Translations under genes and position numbers: made by a program
The notes under the pieces: generated by a model
Told to the model about the DNA's origin: nothing
Seen by the model: the letters and a program-made list of their open reading frames with translations, nothing else
The model's database searches: none
Shown here: in pieces, positions 1-10,327 of the stretch
Layout of the letters: each line of letters begins with the position of its first letter
How positions within the stretch are numbered: the first letter of the stretch is position 1
Source: Acanthochlamys bracteata
Taxonomy: Eukaryota; Streptophyta; Magnoliopsida; Pandanales; Velloziaceae
DNA: 64,000 nucleotides
Assembly (NCBI GenBank): GCA_019914995.1
Contig: CM034137.1
Coordinates: 3,844,001-3,908,000, forward strand
Reading direction: 5' to 3'

Positions 1-104
1 ATTTCTTATAAAACTAGATAAGGAGAGTTCTAAATAAAAAAAAAATCTAAAATATAATTCTAAAAAAGATATTTAAAAGAATATATTGTTGACTCACACT
101 AACA
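1..104 (-). repeat. 3' LTR of Copia-1, truncated by window start
   Basis: The minus strand reads TGTTAGTGTGAGTCAACAAT from 104 downwards, matching the right LTR. It is preceded by the polypurine tract at 105-113. The outer end lies off the window. Confidence 0.75.
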
Positions 105-173
105 CTCCCTTTTAAGTTAGTGTAAGATATCATCAATATCCAACTTGTTCAGTTAATTATGAAAGATTTTGCT

Positions 174-720
174 TTAAACTTCTTTTGCCAATATATCTGC
201 TAATTGTGCCTCTAAAGCCACAAAAGGTAACTTAACTAATTTTGCTTCCAACTTTTCTTTATTAAAATACCGATCGACCTCAACATGTTTGGTCCGATCA
301 GACTGTACTAAATTATGACCAATATTTATTGCTGCCTTATTATCACAGAACAGTTTTATGGTACTTTTAGGAGGAAAATCAAGCTCCATCAATAACATTC
401 GAAACCATAAGAGTTCATAAACTCCATGTGCCATCCCTCTGTATTCAGTTTTAGCGGACGATCGAGCAATCACTTTCTGTTTCTTACTCCTCTATGTGAC
501 TAGATTACCACCAATAAATATAAAATAGCCGAATATAGAGCATCTATCTGTCTTATTTTCTGCCTAATCTATACCAGTATATCTATCAATATTCAAATGA
601 TTATGCTTTTTGAATAGTAATCCCCTATCTGGTGCTGACCTCAAATATCTTAAAATTCTGTTTACTGCTTCCATATGATCGACACTTAAAGAATGCATAA
701 CTGACTAACAACACTCACTA
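174..720 (-). pseudogene. Copia-1 RNase H
   Basis: This is the RNase H domain that follows reverse transcriptase in copia polyproteins. The 174-473 frame contains the family signatures VIARSSAKTEYRGMAHG, LFCDNKAAINI and TKHVEVDRYF, and ends LADILAKEV followed by a stop. Part of the domain upstream (about 480-720) can be read only by changing frame, with pieces such as VNRILRYLRSAPDRGLLFKK. The AEYR of the usual motif reads TEYR here. Decayed, non-functional remnant. Confidence 0.85.
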
Positions 721-756
721 CATATGTTACATCTGAGCGAGTATGTGATAAATAAA

Positions 757-1711
757 TCAATCTGCCAACCAATTGTTGATACTTTTCTTACATACTCGCA
801 CTTGATCAGAATACTCTGCTAAGTTGTGATTCTCAATGATTGGTGTATTAGCTGGTTTGTAATCTGACATCCCTGTTTCAGACAATAAGTTAAGGACATA
901 TTTTCTTTGTGATAGAAAAATACCTTGGTTAGAGCTTGCCACTTCAATCCCCAAGAAATATTTCAACTCTCCAAGTTCTTTTATCTCAAATTCCGATGCT
1001 AGATATTTCTTTAGCATTTGAATTCTTCATGATCGTTACCTGTAGCAATCATATCATCAACATAGATTATTAAAGCAGTTACCTTATCATTCTGGTTCTT
1101 CAAAATAAATGTATAATCAGCATTACTCTGTCGGTAACCATATCTACTCAAGGCTTGACTAAATCTACCAAACTATGCTTTCGGAGATTACTTCAGCTCA
1201 TATAAAGCCTTTTCTAGCTTGCAGACATATTCAGTTATTCTCGATACCCCATAGCTAGGCGGAAGCTCCATATACACTTTTTTTCTTCTAACTCACCATG
1301 AAGAAATGCATTCTTTACATCAAACTGCTGTAAGGGCCAATCAACAGTTGCTGTAAGAGACAATAATACTTTTATAGTATTAATTTTTACAACTGGGGCA
1401 AAAGTCTCGTGATAATCCATTCCATAAGTCTGTAAGTATCCCTTAGCCACTAACCTTGTCTTATACTTCTCGATCGTTCCATCTGCTTTGTGTTTAATTA
1501 TATATACCCATTTATAACCAACTGCTTTCTTTTCTTCTGGTAGTGGCACTATCTCGCAAGTCAAATTCTTCTGAAGAGCATCCATCTCTTCGTTCATAGC
1601 CTTAATCCATTTAGGATCGGATAAGACTTTCCTAATGCTAGAAGGAAGAGTCACAACTGATACATGATTAATGAAAGCCACATATGAAGAAGACAGCCTA
1701 TGAGAAGACAT
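757..1711 (-). pseudogene. Copia-1 reverse transcriptase
   Basis: Two long frames on the minus strand together make a copia reverse transcriptase. The first (1711-1235) has [56 protein letters not shown] and [13 protein letters not shown]. The second (1017-757) has ELGELKYFLGIEV and the end of the domain. Between them, at about 1028-1085, the catalytic box reads TALIIYVDDMIATG, so both metal-binding aspartates are still present. Frameshifts and stops between the pieces make it inactive. It lies directly before RNase H, as in intact elements. Confidence 0.9.
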
Positions 1712-2024
1712 ATGATTGGCAATAGGATATTTTCAGATTTTTCGTTCCGGTAAATATCTATTAGGAGATTTTTCACGATTTTCTCTGTGTTGCAACTGAT
1801 AAATCCTGTTGACAATGTTAGATGTATCCATAATGATCTTCTGATTGTGAGTACTTAGCTCAGGAATATCTTCAAAAGTTTGAGTGGGTATCGCAGAATG
1901 CGAGATGGGGGTTTCTTCTACAACTTTAATTTTTTCTGTCTATTCCGTTTCTTTTGGTTCAAGTTTAGTAGTCTTAATCTCCTCTAGACCTGAGTCATGA
2001 TTCACACATTGCCTCTGATCATCC

Positions 2025-3100
2025 TCAATATATGTGCTGAGTTAAATAGTAAGTCAATTCAGATCTTTCGTAGCTTCTATCTTTTCCCCAAGACCTAAAT
2101 GTGAAGCCGATCTGACAAAATACATTTCCAACTCTAGAAACGTTACATCCATAGTCACAAAGATTCGGCGTGTCGAAGGATGATAGCAACGATAACCTTT
2201 TTGGTGAGGACCATAACCGAGAAACATACATCTCAAAGCACATGGATCTAGTTTGTCTCTTTGGGTTTTCTACAAGTGTATTAATGCAACAGAACCAAAA
2301 ATTCGAGATGGAAGTGAGAGGACATATGGTATAATAACAAATGCAAATAAAACTTCAAGTGGTTTCCGAAAGTTCAGAACTCTAGATGGCATGCGATTAA
2401 TCATATAAACCGCACACTGAACTGCATCTAGCCAATAATACTTAGGAACATGAGTTTCAAATAATAAAGCACAGGCGGTTTCTAACATGTGTCGATTTTT
2501 CCTCTCAGCTACCTCATTTTGTTGAGGTATTTGTGGAAAAGAAGTCTCATTAACAATAGCATGCTGATGAAGGTAAGAGCTTAAAGATGTATTAACATAC
2601 TCCCGCTCATTATCAGAGCGAAAAATTCGAATAGGAAAGGAAAAATTGAGTATGCACCATTTTATAAAACCGAACAAAAATATCACCATCACTTTTATAC
2701 TTTAAAGTATATAACCATGTCATGCCCGTGCAATCATTTATAAATATCACAAACCACCTAATGCTAGTAAAAGTTATAACCGGAGAGGGTCTCCAAACAT
2801 CCGAATGGACCAACTTAAAAGGGGTTATTTTTTTATTGATAACAGAAAAAATACGACACTCGATGACTCTTAGCAAGAATACATGTTTCACACTGAAACT
2901 CAAACTCTTTAAGACCAAAAAATAAAAATGGTAGTAAATATTTTAAATAACCAAAAAAAATGACATAGACGGTGATGCCAAAGTCAGAATTTATTTTTCT
3001 TATCAATTTCAGATCCACGAGCACTGTAAATTCTGCCTAAACTAATATCATCCAGATAATATAGACCTCCTCTCTTAGTACCACACCCAATTTTTGTGTC
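2025..3100 (-). pseudogene. Copia-1 integrase region
   Basis: Overlapping fragments read minus-strand integrase. FQCETCILAKSHR (about 2840-2900) is the end of the GAG-pre-integrase zinc region. VHSDVWRPSPV with FVIFINDCTGMTWLY (2613-2918) carries the first catalytic Asp. IRIFRSDNEREYVN carries the second, and QQNEVAERKNRHMLETA (2270-2692) carries the Glu. RCMFLGYGPHQKGYRCY (2054-2236) is the conserved domain end. All three DDE residues are visible, but the gene is in at least three frames. Confidence 0.85.
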
Positions 3101-3156
3101 TGGATATCACTAAGTAAGCAAAAATAAGGATACATCATAACAATGCAGTTCAACTG

Positions 3157-3400
3157 TTAAGTAACTTGTCCAATAGATAAAAGATTATGTGAGAGAGATG
3201 AAACAAGTAGGCAATTCTGTAAAAATAGAGATGATGATAATGCCACTATACCAACACCTGTCACTAGATAACTCTTTCCATTGGCATATGTCACATTATA
3301 TCTAACTGGAGCACTTAAGGTGTAAAAATGTTTCGGATCGAATATCATATGATCCGTAGCTCCAGAATATAAAATCCATCCTTTATCCCGTTGTGAATCT
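3157..3400 (-). pseudogene. Copia-1 aspartic protease, catalytic Asp lost
   Basis: The minus strand reads GWILYSGATDHMIFDP, where copia proteases have W-(I/V)-L-D-S-G-A-(T/S)-x-H. The catalytic Asp codon is TAT (Tyr) at 3367-3369. The frame continues through VRYNVTYANGKSYLVTGVG to the conserved LLVSSLSHNLLSIGQVT before a stop. The protease could not cleave the polyprotein even if it were translated. Confidence 0.85.
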
Positions 3401-3599
3401 AAAACAGTAAATGCAAACCTTTGGTTATCTAAAATTTGAGAATTTAAATTAACCTACGACACCAAAGATAGAACTGGTGAAGGAGCAGTCGATGATGTAG
3501 AAGATTAAGGATCAGTTAATGTGAGGCCTGCAACTCAGACGCTACACCAGAGATTTTTTTGTCTTGTTTCTTCTTCTTTTTCAGTTCCTCCTACCAATC

Positions 3600-4399
3600 A
3601 GGATAACTAACTAACTGAAAATATGAATCCGAGTATGCCTAGCTTTACCACAATGAGTACACTGTCCTTCTTATACTTTTTGCTTCACTTGGGATCTAAA
3701 ATTTTTGGAGGACACCGCAGCAATAACTTCAATATCGTTAGAACCCATCATAACTATTCGTTATTGCTCCTCACGACTAATGTAGTTATAAGATGATTCT
3801 AACCTAGGGAACGCATTTATTCCTAGTAGATCACTACGGGTTTTATCAAGTGTATCATCAAGCCTAGCGAAAAACATATAGACACGTTCCCTCTCAATCT
3901 CCTATTGTTGAGTTATTATATCATTAGCACAACACATCCTGATTGGATTGTGAAAATTCAATTCTTGCCATATGCTCTGGAATTCTGCATGCCGTAACGG
4001 GCCTTCCAATTTGCTTCAGTTTGAATGACCTGAATGTTAATTCATAAATCTAAGATATGTCAGAATTATCATTGTAAGTTTTGGACAAATCAGTCTAAAC
4101 ATCTCTGGCAGTGGGAAGCAGAATAAAAAACTCTATCACAGGTAGTTCCATGGAGTTGATCAACCATCCTTTGACGATAGCATTGTCAGTTCTCCATCGG
4201 GCATAATAAGATCAGTCTCTTGAGGTCGTATTATTTCTCTAGTTAAATATCCTATGTTATCCTTTCCAGCAATGTATATCTCAACAACTTGAGACCAAAG
4301 AGAATAATTTGAGCCATTTAACTTAACACTGATAGTAGAGGATAAATCACATTGTATGTTGAAAATAAGAGTAGTCATTGAAGCAACTAGAGAGAGCAC
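3600..4399 (-). pseudogene. Copia-1 gag with zinc-knuckle remnant
   Basis: The N-terminal part (4399-4160) reads VKLNGSNYSLWSQVVEIYI and GKDNIGYLT, the standard start of copia gag (DUF4219/UBN2 type). Downstream, at about 3615-3670, CTHCGKARHTRIH is a CCHC zinc knuckle that has lost its last Cys. The interval between them is full of stops. The predicted role was nucleocapsid formation; now a pseudogene. Confidence 0.75.
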
Positions 4400-4830
4400 T
4401 TGAACTTTTTATAAAATTTTTTTTCTTTTTTCTGTCGGGCCGGGTCAAAGAACCGAGCTGGTTCAGGTCAACGGGCCGGACTGGTTCGGGTCAGTCGTGC
4501 CGGGTGTGGCGGGTCTGGTCGGTCTAGCAGCGGCGAAGCTTGATCAGGTGGCGGCGAGCTCTTGAATCAACCAATCTGGCGGGCAGTGGTAAGAGCTTGA
4601 TCCGGCAGCAATAATCCAACGGCGATAAGAGCCGATCCTTGTCGACGCGAATAGCAGCAAAGCAGGGGTCGGCGATGAAATCTAGCGGCGAGTCGAAGCA
4701 GAAGTCGGTTGCGAGTCTTTGTCGGTCACGGCGGCAGCAACGAAAGACAGCAGTGGCGGCGGCGAAAAAAAACGTCAGTGGCAGCGGCAGAAGCATAGCG
4801 GCGTGCGGCGAGGACGGCGATGTAAGAGAG

Positions 4831-4831
<1 letters not shown>

Positions 4832-4885
<54 letters not shown>
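4832..4885. repeat. (TA)n microsatellite
   Basis: About 27 uninterrupted TA units lie inside the 5' leader of Copia-1. It is surrounded by GC-rich sequence, so it stands out. Expected to be length-variable. Confidence 0.97.
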
Positions 4886-4888
<3 letters not shown>

Positions 4889-5066
4889 TTCAGAGATCTA
4901 GTAGATCTAATCCGGTTAAATCGCTGGATTAATTTGGTCAAAATTTTTAACCGTTGTAATCGTACCTCTAAAGTCGCAACGGATAGTCTGATCGAAATCT
5001 GGCCGTCGTAGTCGTTTTCTCCACGATGGCGGCGAGAAGATTTAGGGTTTTGCTCTGGTACCAAGA

Positions 5067-5228
5067 TGAAAAACTCTTTCAATCTTAACTTTATCATTCA
5101 ATATAAGTACATATATATATAAATTTTTTATAAAACAAAATAAGGAGAGTTTTAAATAAAAAAAAATCTAAAATATAATTTTAAGAAAAAATATTTAGAT
5201 TAATGTATTGTTGATTCACACGAATACA
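5067..5228 (-). repeat. 5' LTR of Copia-1
   Basis: This is a short LTR of about 162 bp. Read on the minus strand it begins TGTATTCGTGTGAATCAACA and ends near TTTTTCA, two bases before the primer-binding site. It matches the sequence at 1-104 over its whole visible length with scattered substitutions, which indicates an old insertion. Confidence 0.8.
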
Positions 5229-5417
5229 TAATTTGCAAGCATGTAATGACCTAAACAAAGTACTTCAAGATTTACCAACCGAATTGATTTAAAATTTGAA
5301 AACCGAAAGTTAAAAACTTTGAGACCTTCGTCAATTGTTATCAAATATTAAACTTCATTAGAATATGTCCTTGTTACCCATCCACTAAAGTCTAAATAGA
5401 AGGAGTTGTTGATTCCA

Positions 5418-5690
5418 TCAATACATTTTTAAACCATTACAAACTAATAATATGAATAAAGCTCCTATAATGCTGAGGCAAAGTAACCCTTTATATGTGC
5501 TAGACTTCTTTGGTGATAGGTTCTGGTGGACGTTAGGAAGTACACCACCATTCTGCAATAATGACTGATTTAGGGTCTTGATAAGCTCTTCATTCTTGCT
5601 CACAGCAAGTTGTATGTGTCTTGCAACTATTGTATCCCTTGCAGCATTATCAGCAAGCTCTAACACGTACAGATCGAGCAATCTCTAATT
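5418..5690 (-). pseudogene. Histone H2A-like C-terminal fragment with hydrophobic tail
   Basis: The minus-strand frame opens after a TAG at about 5688 and stops at 5418. Its first two thirds follow the H2A histone fold: [11 protein letters not shown], then [14 protein letters not shown], then [17 protein letters not shown]. These match the H2A alpha-2/alpha-3 region and docking domain (normally VLELAGNAARD...RHIQLAV...EEL...NGGV(L/M)PNIH...LLPKK). The N-terminal half of H2A is absent and several residues (usually NKK.R) are deleted after AARD. The end is unlike any histone: [20 protein letters not shown] is a strongly hydrophobic stretch of membrane-segment length. There is no ATG start. Most likely a processed or fragmentary pseudogene; a chimaeric tail-anchored product is possible but unsupported. 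Confidence 0.7.
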
Positions 5691-6776
5691 AGAACTTGTT
5701 CTTTTATCTTATGATAACTAACCTTAGCGTTTGCCGTTATACAAGACAACCTTGCGGTAATAAATTAGCTTTAACCCAATTTAATTGTACCAGAAAATGA
5801 AAGATGTTTCACTATCTTAGACAATTTGAGCCCCAACAATCTTCCCTCTAACGGTCACCAAAAACCTCTTGCTGAAGCCTTTCAATAAAAACCAACAAAG
5901 AATAAATACTACATTTCCACATCATTTTTTTTTTCTCAAATCTCGTTCCGCAAACAATTTGAAAGAATAATATATATTCGATAAGATCAGCATACAAACA
6001 AGTAAAGATGAAAAAAAGTTTATGCAATAGAAATATAATAACAAACAAAAGTTGAAGCCTAAAGGAAGACACGTAATCAATTCTCTACTAAGATGCCATA
6101 TTGAATTTATTATTGCAGAATCCAAAAATAAGAAAACGCCATATTCGTTTTCTTTCTTTTTTTTTTTCATTTTTTTCTTTGCATATGTGGTCTTTTCTCT
6201 CAATTATACCAACCCAATTTCAACTTCTACATACACACAGCAACAAAAAAAAACAAGAGCCAAATCTTTTTTTTCTCAATTTCGATATTATGTTCTTAAA
6301 CATTTCAATTTTAAATGTCTGATCCCAATTAATCTAATAGTACTCAGACATTTCCCAAAAGAATTATTTAGGGATGAATTCAACATACTACTCTCATTCT
6401 ACTCAACATCTCAATTAATTCACCGTGAAAATAATAATAAATTCACAATATATATAAAATCTAATAACGAAATTTTGCAAAAGAAAATAAGAAAACAGAA
6501 CAAGATTGAGACCTAGGATTCACAAGATCGACGGCAACAATAAGACTTTTTTTTATTTCTTTTTTAGAAAATACATGAAGAAAAAACAGAATTTACCACG
6601 ATCGACAACAGTGAGTCTTAGGCGAGGCGGCAGAGCGAAGGCGAGTTAGGGTGCCAGATAAAGAGAGAAGGGTAGGAGAAAAAGAAATCCATAAAGAAGA
6701 AAACTTGAGAGGATAAAATATGAAAACAAAATAAGAAACAGTAATAATCTTCAGTTACTTTCGATTATACTCAAAT
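5691..6776. other. No gene recognised; pyrimidine-rich and AT-rich spacer
   Basis: This stretch holds long T- and A-rich runs (for example 6155-6180 and 6245-6275). Open frames here code for low-complexity Phe/Lys peptides with no family match. A purine-rich segment at 6600-6690 is unassigned. Confidence 0.5.
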
Positions 6777-7592
6777 TAGGAGTGGCAATATATAATCGGA
6801 TCAAAAAACGCAACCGAAATTGACCTATTTAATTAGGATTAGCATTAAAAAATTTGACCCGTATAAATATCTGGATTAGATTATAGTTGAGCGAATTTGA
6901 CCGAATTATTAAATGGATCGACCCGAGTTAATCCAAAGTTGACCCATCAATTCGAGTTGTCATCTCTTGAATGAACAATATTTGATTTTTCTTTCCGTAT
7001 ATTAAAATATTGGCAGTAAATATGATCGATATTAATTTATAAATTATTAAATTATATGGTATTGTAATTAATCGTTATTTTTATATTTTAGTAAAATAGT
7101 GTAAGATGAGAATTATAATATTATCGAAAGTATTACTATGTATGTGTTTCTGTAATGACGAATTTGGATTTCGTATAAAAATTTTTATCGAAATTATTAG
7201 TATGTATTTATTATCATAAAATTTCAGCTGTCACCATATATTTTCAAAAAATAAAAATAAAAATAAATTTTTTTAGATATTTTAATGACTGTTGAAGATA
7301 CTAAAAAATGCACATTTTAGCAGGTATTCACTATATCTCGTCACTAAAAATATCGTAAATTTTTATTATAACTGATTTTATAATTTTGCTGAAATTTAAA
7401 AATGTAGAATTCAAAATTAATAATTTTAATATTAAATAGGTCAATCTGAATTTGATTATTAATAGGTTGGATTAGGGTTAACATTTTTTATCTATATAAA
7501 TTTATAGATTAAGTTAGAGTTGTAACAAATTTGACTCAATTATCAGGTAGATCGATTCGAAATTGATCTATCAATCCAAACTGCCACTCCTA
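6777..7592 (+). mobile_element. Non-autonomous hAT-type element, family N1 copy a
   Basis: The 816-bp element has perfect 11-bp inverted ends, TAGGAGTGGCA and TGCCACTCCTA. It is flanked by ACTCAAAT (6769-6776) and ACTCTAAT (7593-7600), an 8-bp target duplication with one mismatch, which is the hAT signature. It has no coding capacity. Roughly the first 190 and last 180 bp are related to each other in direct orientation, around an AT-rich core. Full-length relatives lie at 58131-58941 and 61995-62796. Confidence 0.8.
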
Positions 7593-7943
7593 ACTCTAAT
7601 ATAGAATGCAACTGATTATTCTCAATTATTCTCCTATATGAAATATAACTGATTATTTCCCATATAAAAGTAAAGGAGATAAATTGTATTCTCCATTATT
7701 ATAATAATTTTTAAATAAAACTAATGAAGATTAATTATTTTCTATTACTCTTCGTTGATACTACGTTCTCAATTCAAACATGCCGTAAGTAAAGTCTAAA
7801 CAGAGTCAAAAACCTTCTACCGCGCCTACACGCGGCTGCCCCTGCTCGTTTCTTCTTCACTTTTAACTCGCCACATATTTATTTCTCCACCCCATCACGG
7901 CTGCTTCGTTTCTTCTTCTTTATCTTCAACATCACTAACATCA
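7593..7943 (+). promoter_or_regulatory. Upstream region of DJ-1 copy A
   Basis: This is the 350 bp between the hAT-type element and the first ATG. The last ~80 bp is pyrimidine-rich (TTCTTCTTCTTTATCTTC) and ends CATCAATGGC, a plausible plant leader and start context. TATTTATT at about 7875 is a weak TATA candidate. No other control site can be assigned. Confidence 0.35.
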
Positions 7944-8687
7944 ATGGCTGCTGAAGCAAAGAAGGTTAGCTAGATCGATCAATCAAATCAATACATTTAT
8001 TATCAACTCTACGGTTTACTTTCTAATCGGGATCGGTGCGGATATTGTTGATTAATTGCTGCAGGTTTTGGTTCCAGTGGCAAATGGTACGGAGCCAATC
8101 GAAGCCGTCGTTACCATCGCTATACTCCGCTATGCTGGCGCTGATGTCATTTGTTGCATCGGTGAAGAAGGATCGACAAGTGGATGCTGCCTTTGGTGTC
8201 ACGCTTATTGCTGACGCACTCATCTCCTACTGTGCCAACTCTACATATGATCTCGTTTCTCTTCCTGTATGCCTCCGAGATTTCATGAAATGGTGTTTTT
8301 GATTGATTGTTCTTTTGGGTTGATTGATTGATGGTTGTAGGGTGGTCCAGTATCCGGTAGTTTGAGAGACTGTAAGGAGTTGGAGGACATGGTCAAGAAG
8401 CAGTCTGAAAGAGGGGAGCTTTATGCTGCCATCTCCGCTGCCCCTGCTCTAGCTCTAGGATCATGGGGCGTGCTCAAAGGACATAAGGTCAGGACATCTT
8501 CTTCTTACTTTTTTGTGAATAGATTGAGTCCGTTTGATGTTGACTTGTGCATCTTTTGGTGATGTTTCTTCGTAGAAAATAATGACTGCCTAGAGTGTGC
8601 TTTTTGGTTTGTATCCCTTAAACCGATCACTTTAGATGATTTCTGGTATATCGCGTTAGCTTTGACGTAATGTTTCTTGGTTTTTTG

Positions 8688-8734
8688 CTCTCTCTCTCTC
8701 TCTCTCTCACACGCGCACACATACGCACACACAT
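8688..8734. repeat. (CT)n then (AC)-rich microsatellite
   Basis: About ten CT units are followed by CACACGCGCACACATACGCA. This lies in intron 3 of DJ-1 copy A, just before the acceptor of exon 4, and may act as part of its pyrimidine tract. Confidence 0.9.
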
Positions 8735-9870
8735 TACAGGCAACTTGTTGTCCATCATCCATGGAGAAGATGCCTTCGGATGTTAAAACAACTGAATCAA
8801 GAGTGGAGATAGATGGTAAGACGGTGACTAGTAGAGGACCAGGCACAACTATGGAGTATGCATTGGTTTTGGTGGAAAAACTCTTTGGAGAAGATAAGGC
8901 TGAAGAGGGTGAAAGTGCTATGGTAATTTGCCTTAAGAATATGGCTTTTTGTAAATAATTTTTCATTTTCATGTAATCCTGAAGATCTGCTAAAGGAATT
9001 TTAGTGGTTTAATGAGTTACAATCATATGCCTTACACAGTGAAATAAGTAGATGCCACTTAGTAAGATCTGTTTGGTAATATATTGCATGCAATGTGATT
9101 GTAATTGGTAATTCTTTACTATACAGGGTAAAGGTCTATATTAACATTTCCAAACAAGTAGTTATCTGGTTTAGTTAGTGTGGATATTCTTGTAAAAGGA
9201 GAACGAATATATGCTAATTTCAGTAAAGTAGTGGTGATTTGGCAATGACGTAGAAAGTTTGTTGTAGAATCCTTTTGCACTTTCATTTGTATATCTGAGT
9301 GTAACTCCTTGTGCATATAGTTGTACACTGCATTAAACTTTTCCACATTTTGAAATGTGCTATAGATGGCTACATTTGATAGGTGATGCGTGCTCATCAT
9401 GGGGTTGATTTTTCTATGACGGAGCTGAATTCTGTTGAATGGAAGTTCAATAAGATGCCACAGGTAAATTGTTTGCATGTTTTGAATGCTAGCATATCGT
9501 ATGTGGTCAGTAAATTTCAAACTAGTGGCACTGAGTGGATGAATGTGATGTTTTAATAACTATTTTCTGTTGTTGACCTGTCATTGTTTATAACTTCCTC
9601 TTTGAATCATTCATTTATTACATTGAAACCATGTTAACGGGCACTTGTATGCATGCATTTTACAATGTATGTAAGGGTTGCATGCATAATGTAAGTGGTT
9701 GTTTTTTATAATGTGTGATATTTTGTTGAATACCACATACTATGTTGTTGAATACCAGTAGAATACAAATTGACCATGATTTTTGTATACTTAGGCGGTG
9801 TGCGTTGGTAAATTATTGCCATACTGTACCATAGTTTCTATTAAAGGTCGATATCAAGCTTACAAGCATG

Positions 9871-10327
9871 GCTGTCAAAATCCCAATTAATATATTAAAA
9901 TCTTATGATTTTACAATTTTACATCAACAAAATGGTCCTATTTACATAAAATCGCATTAATTGGTAAAGATCATTGTATAATCGTGAACTATATCATAAA
10001 TCTATAAAATGCCATTTTACAACGATTTTACAAGATTTCAAGAAAAAGAGCATTTTAATCAAATTTGGAGAAATTTCTGTAAAATTTGGAGGGTTGTTTT
10101 GTAAACTTTTGTATTTAATATATTTCAAGGGGTTTATATAAAATTTGAAGTTATTTTCTATAAACGTTAGAGGGTTTTCTGTATAGTTTTATCTAAAACT
10201 TTAAATGTATTTAAAAATATTTATAAAATACCGGTATATAAAATTTTACAATCCAATTTAAATTTTTGATTTTACTATCTTACTTAAATAGAACGATCCT
10301 ATTTAAAATCCTGATTTTGACAACCTC
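9871..10327. mobile_element. Non-autonomous Mutator-like element, family N2 copy a
   Basis: The element lies in intron 5 of DJ-1 copy A. Inner inverted ends share the core TGTCAAAATC (GCTGTCAAAATCC on the left, and GGTTGTCAAAATC on the reverse strand at the right). An exact 13-bp direct repeat, GCTTACAAGCATG, flanks it at 9858-9870 and 10328-10340. It has no coding capacity; its interior is AT-rich with repeated GATTTTA motifs. A longer relative is at 60916-61623. The superfamily call rests on duplication length only. Confidence 0.7.

Larger units (their letters stand above)
1..5228 (-). mobile_element. Degenerate Ty1/copia LTR retrotransposon (Copia-1)
   Basis: The element reads on the minus strand from a 5' LTR at the right (5067-5228) to a 3' LTR cut by the window edge (1-104). 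Domains in order along the minus strand are gag, a CCHC-like knuckle, aspartic protease, integrase, reverse transcriptase and RNase H, which is the copia order. A tRNA-Met type primer site (TGGTACCAGAGC) lies at about 5053-5064, just inside the 5' LTR, and a purine tract (AAAAGGGAG) lies at 105-113 beside the 3' LTR. The coding region is split by many frameshifts and stops, so it is not autonomous. Right flank is TAATT; the matching target duplication would lie outside the window. Confidence 0.9.

Noticed and set aside
4639..4932. Open frames around the (TA)n tract as a small Ile/Tyr-repeat protein
   Set aside because: The repeat is a microsatellite read in frame; it lies in the Copia-1 leader and is open on both strands.
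6052..6516. 154-codon plus-strand frame
   Set aside because: Low-complexity Phe/Lys/Asn composition from T- and A-rich DNA, no start context and no family match.
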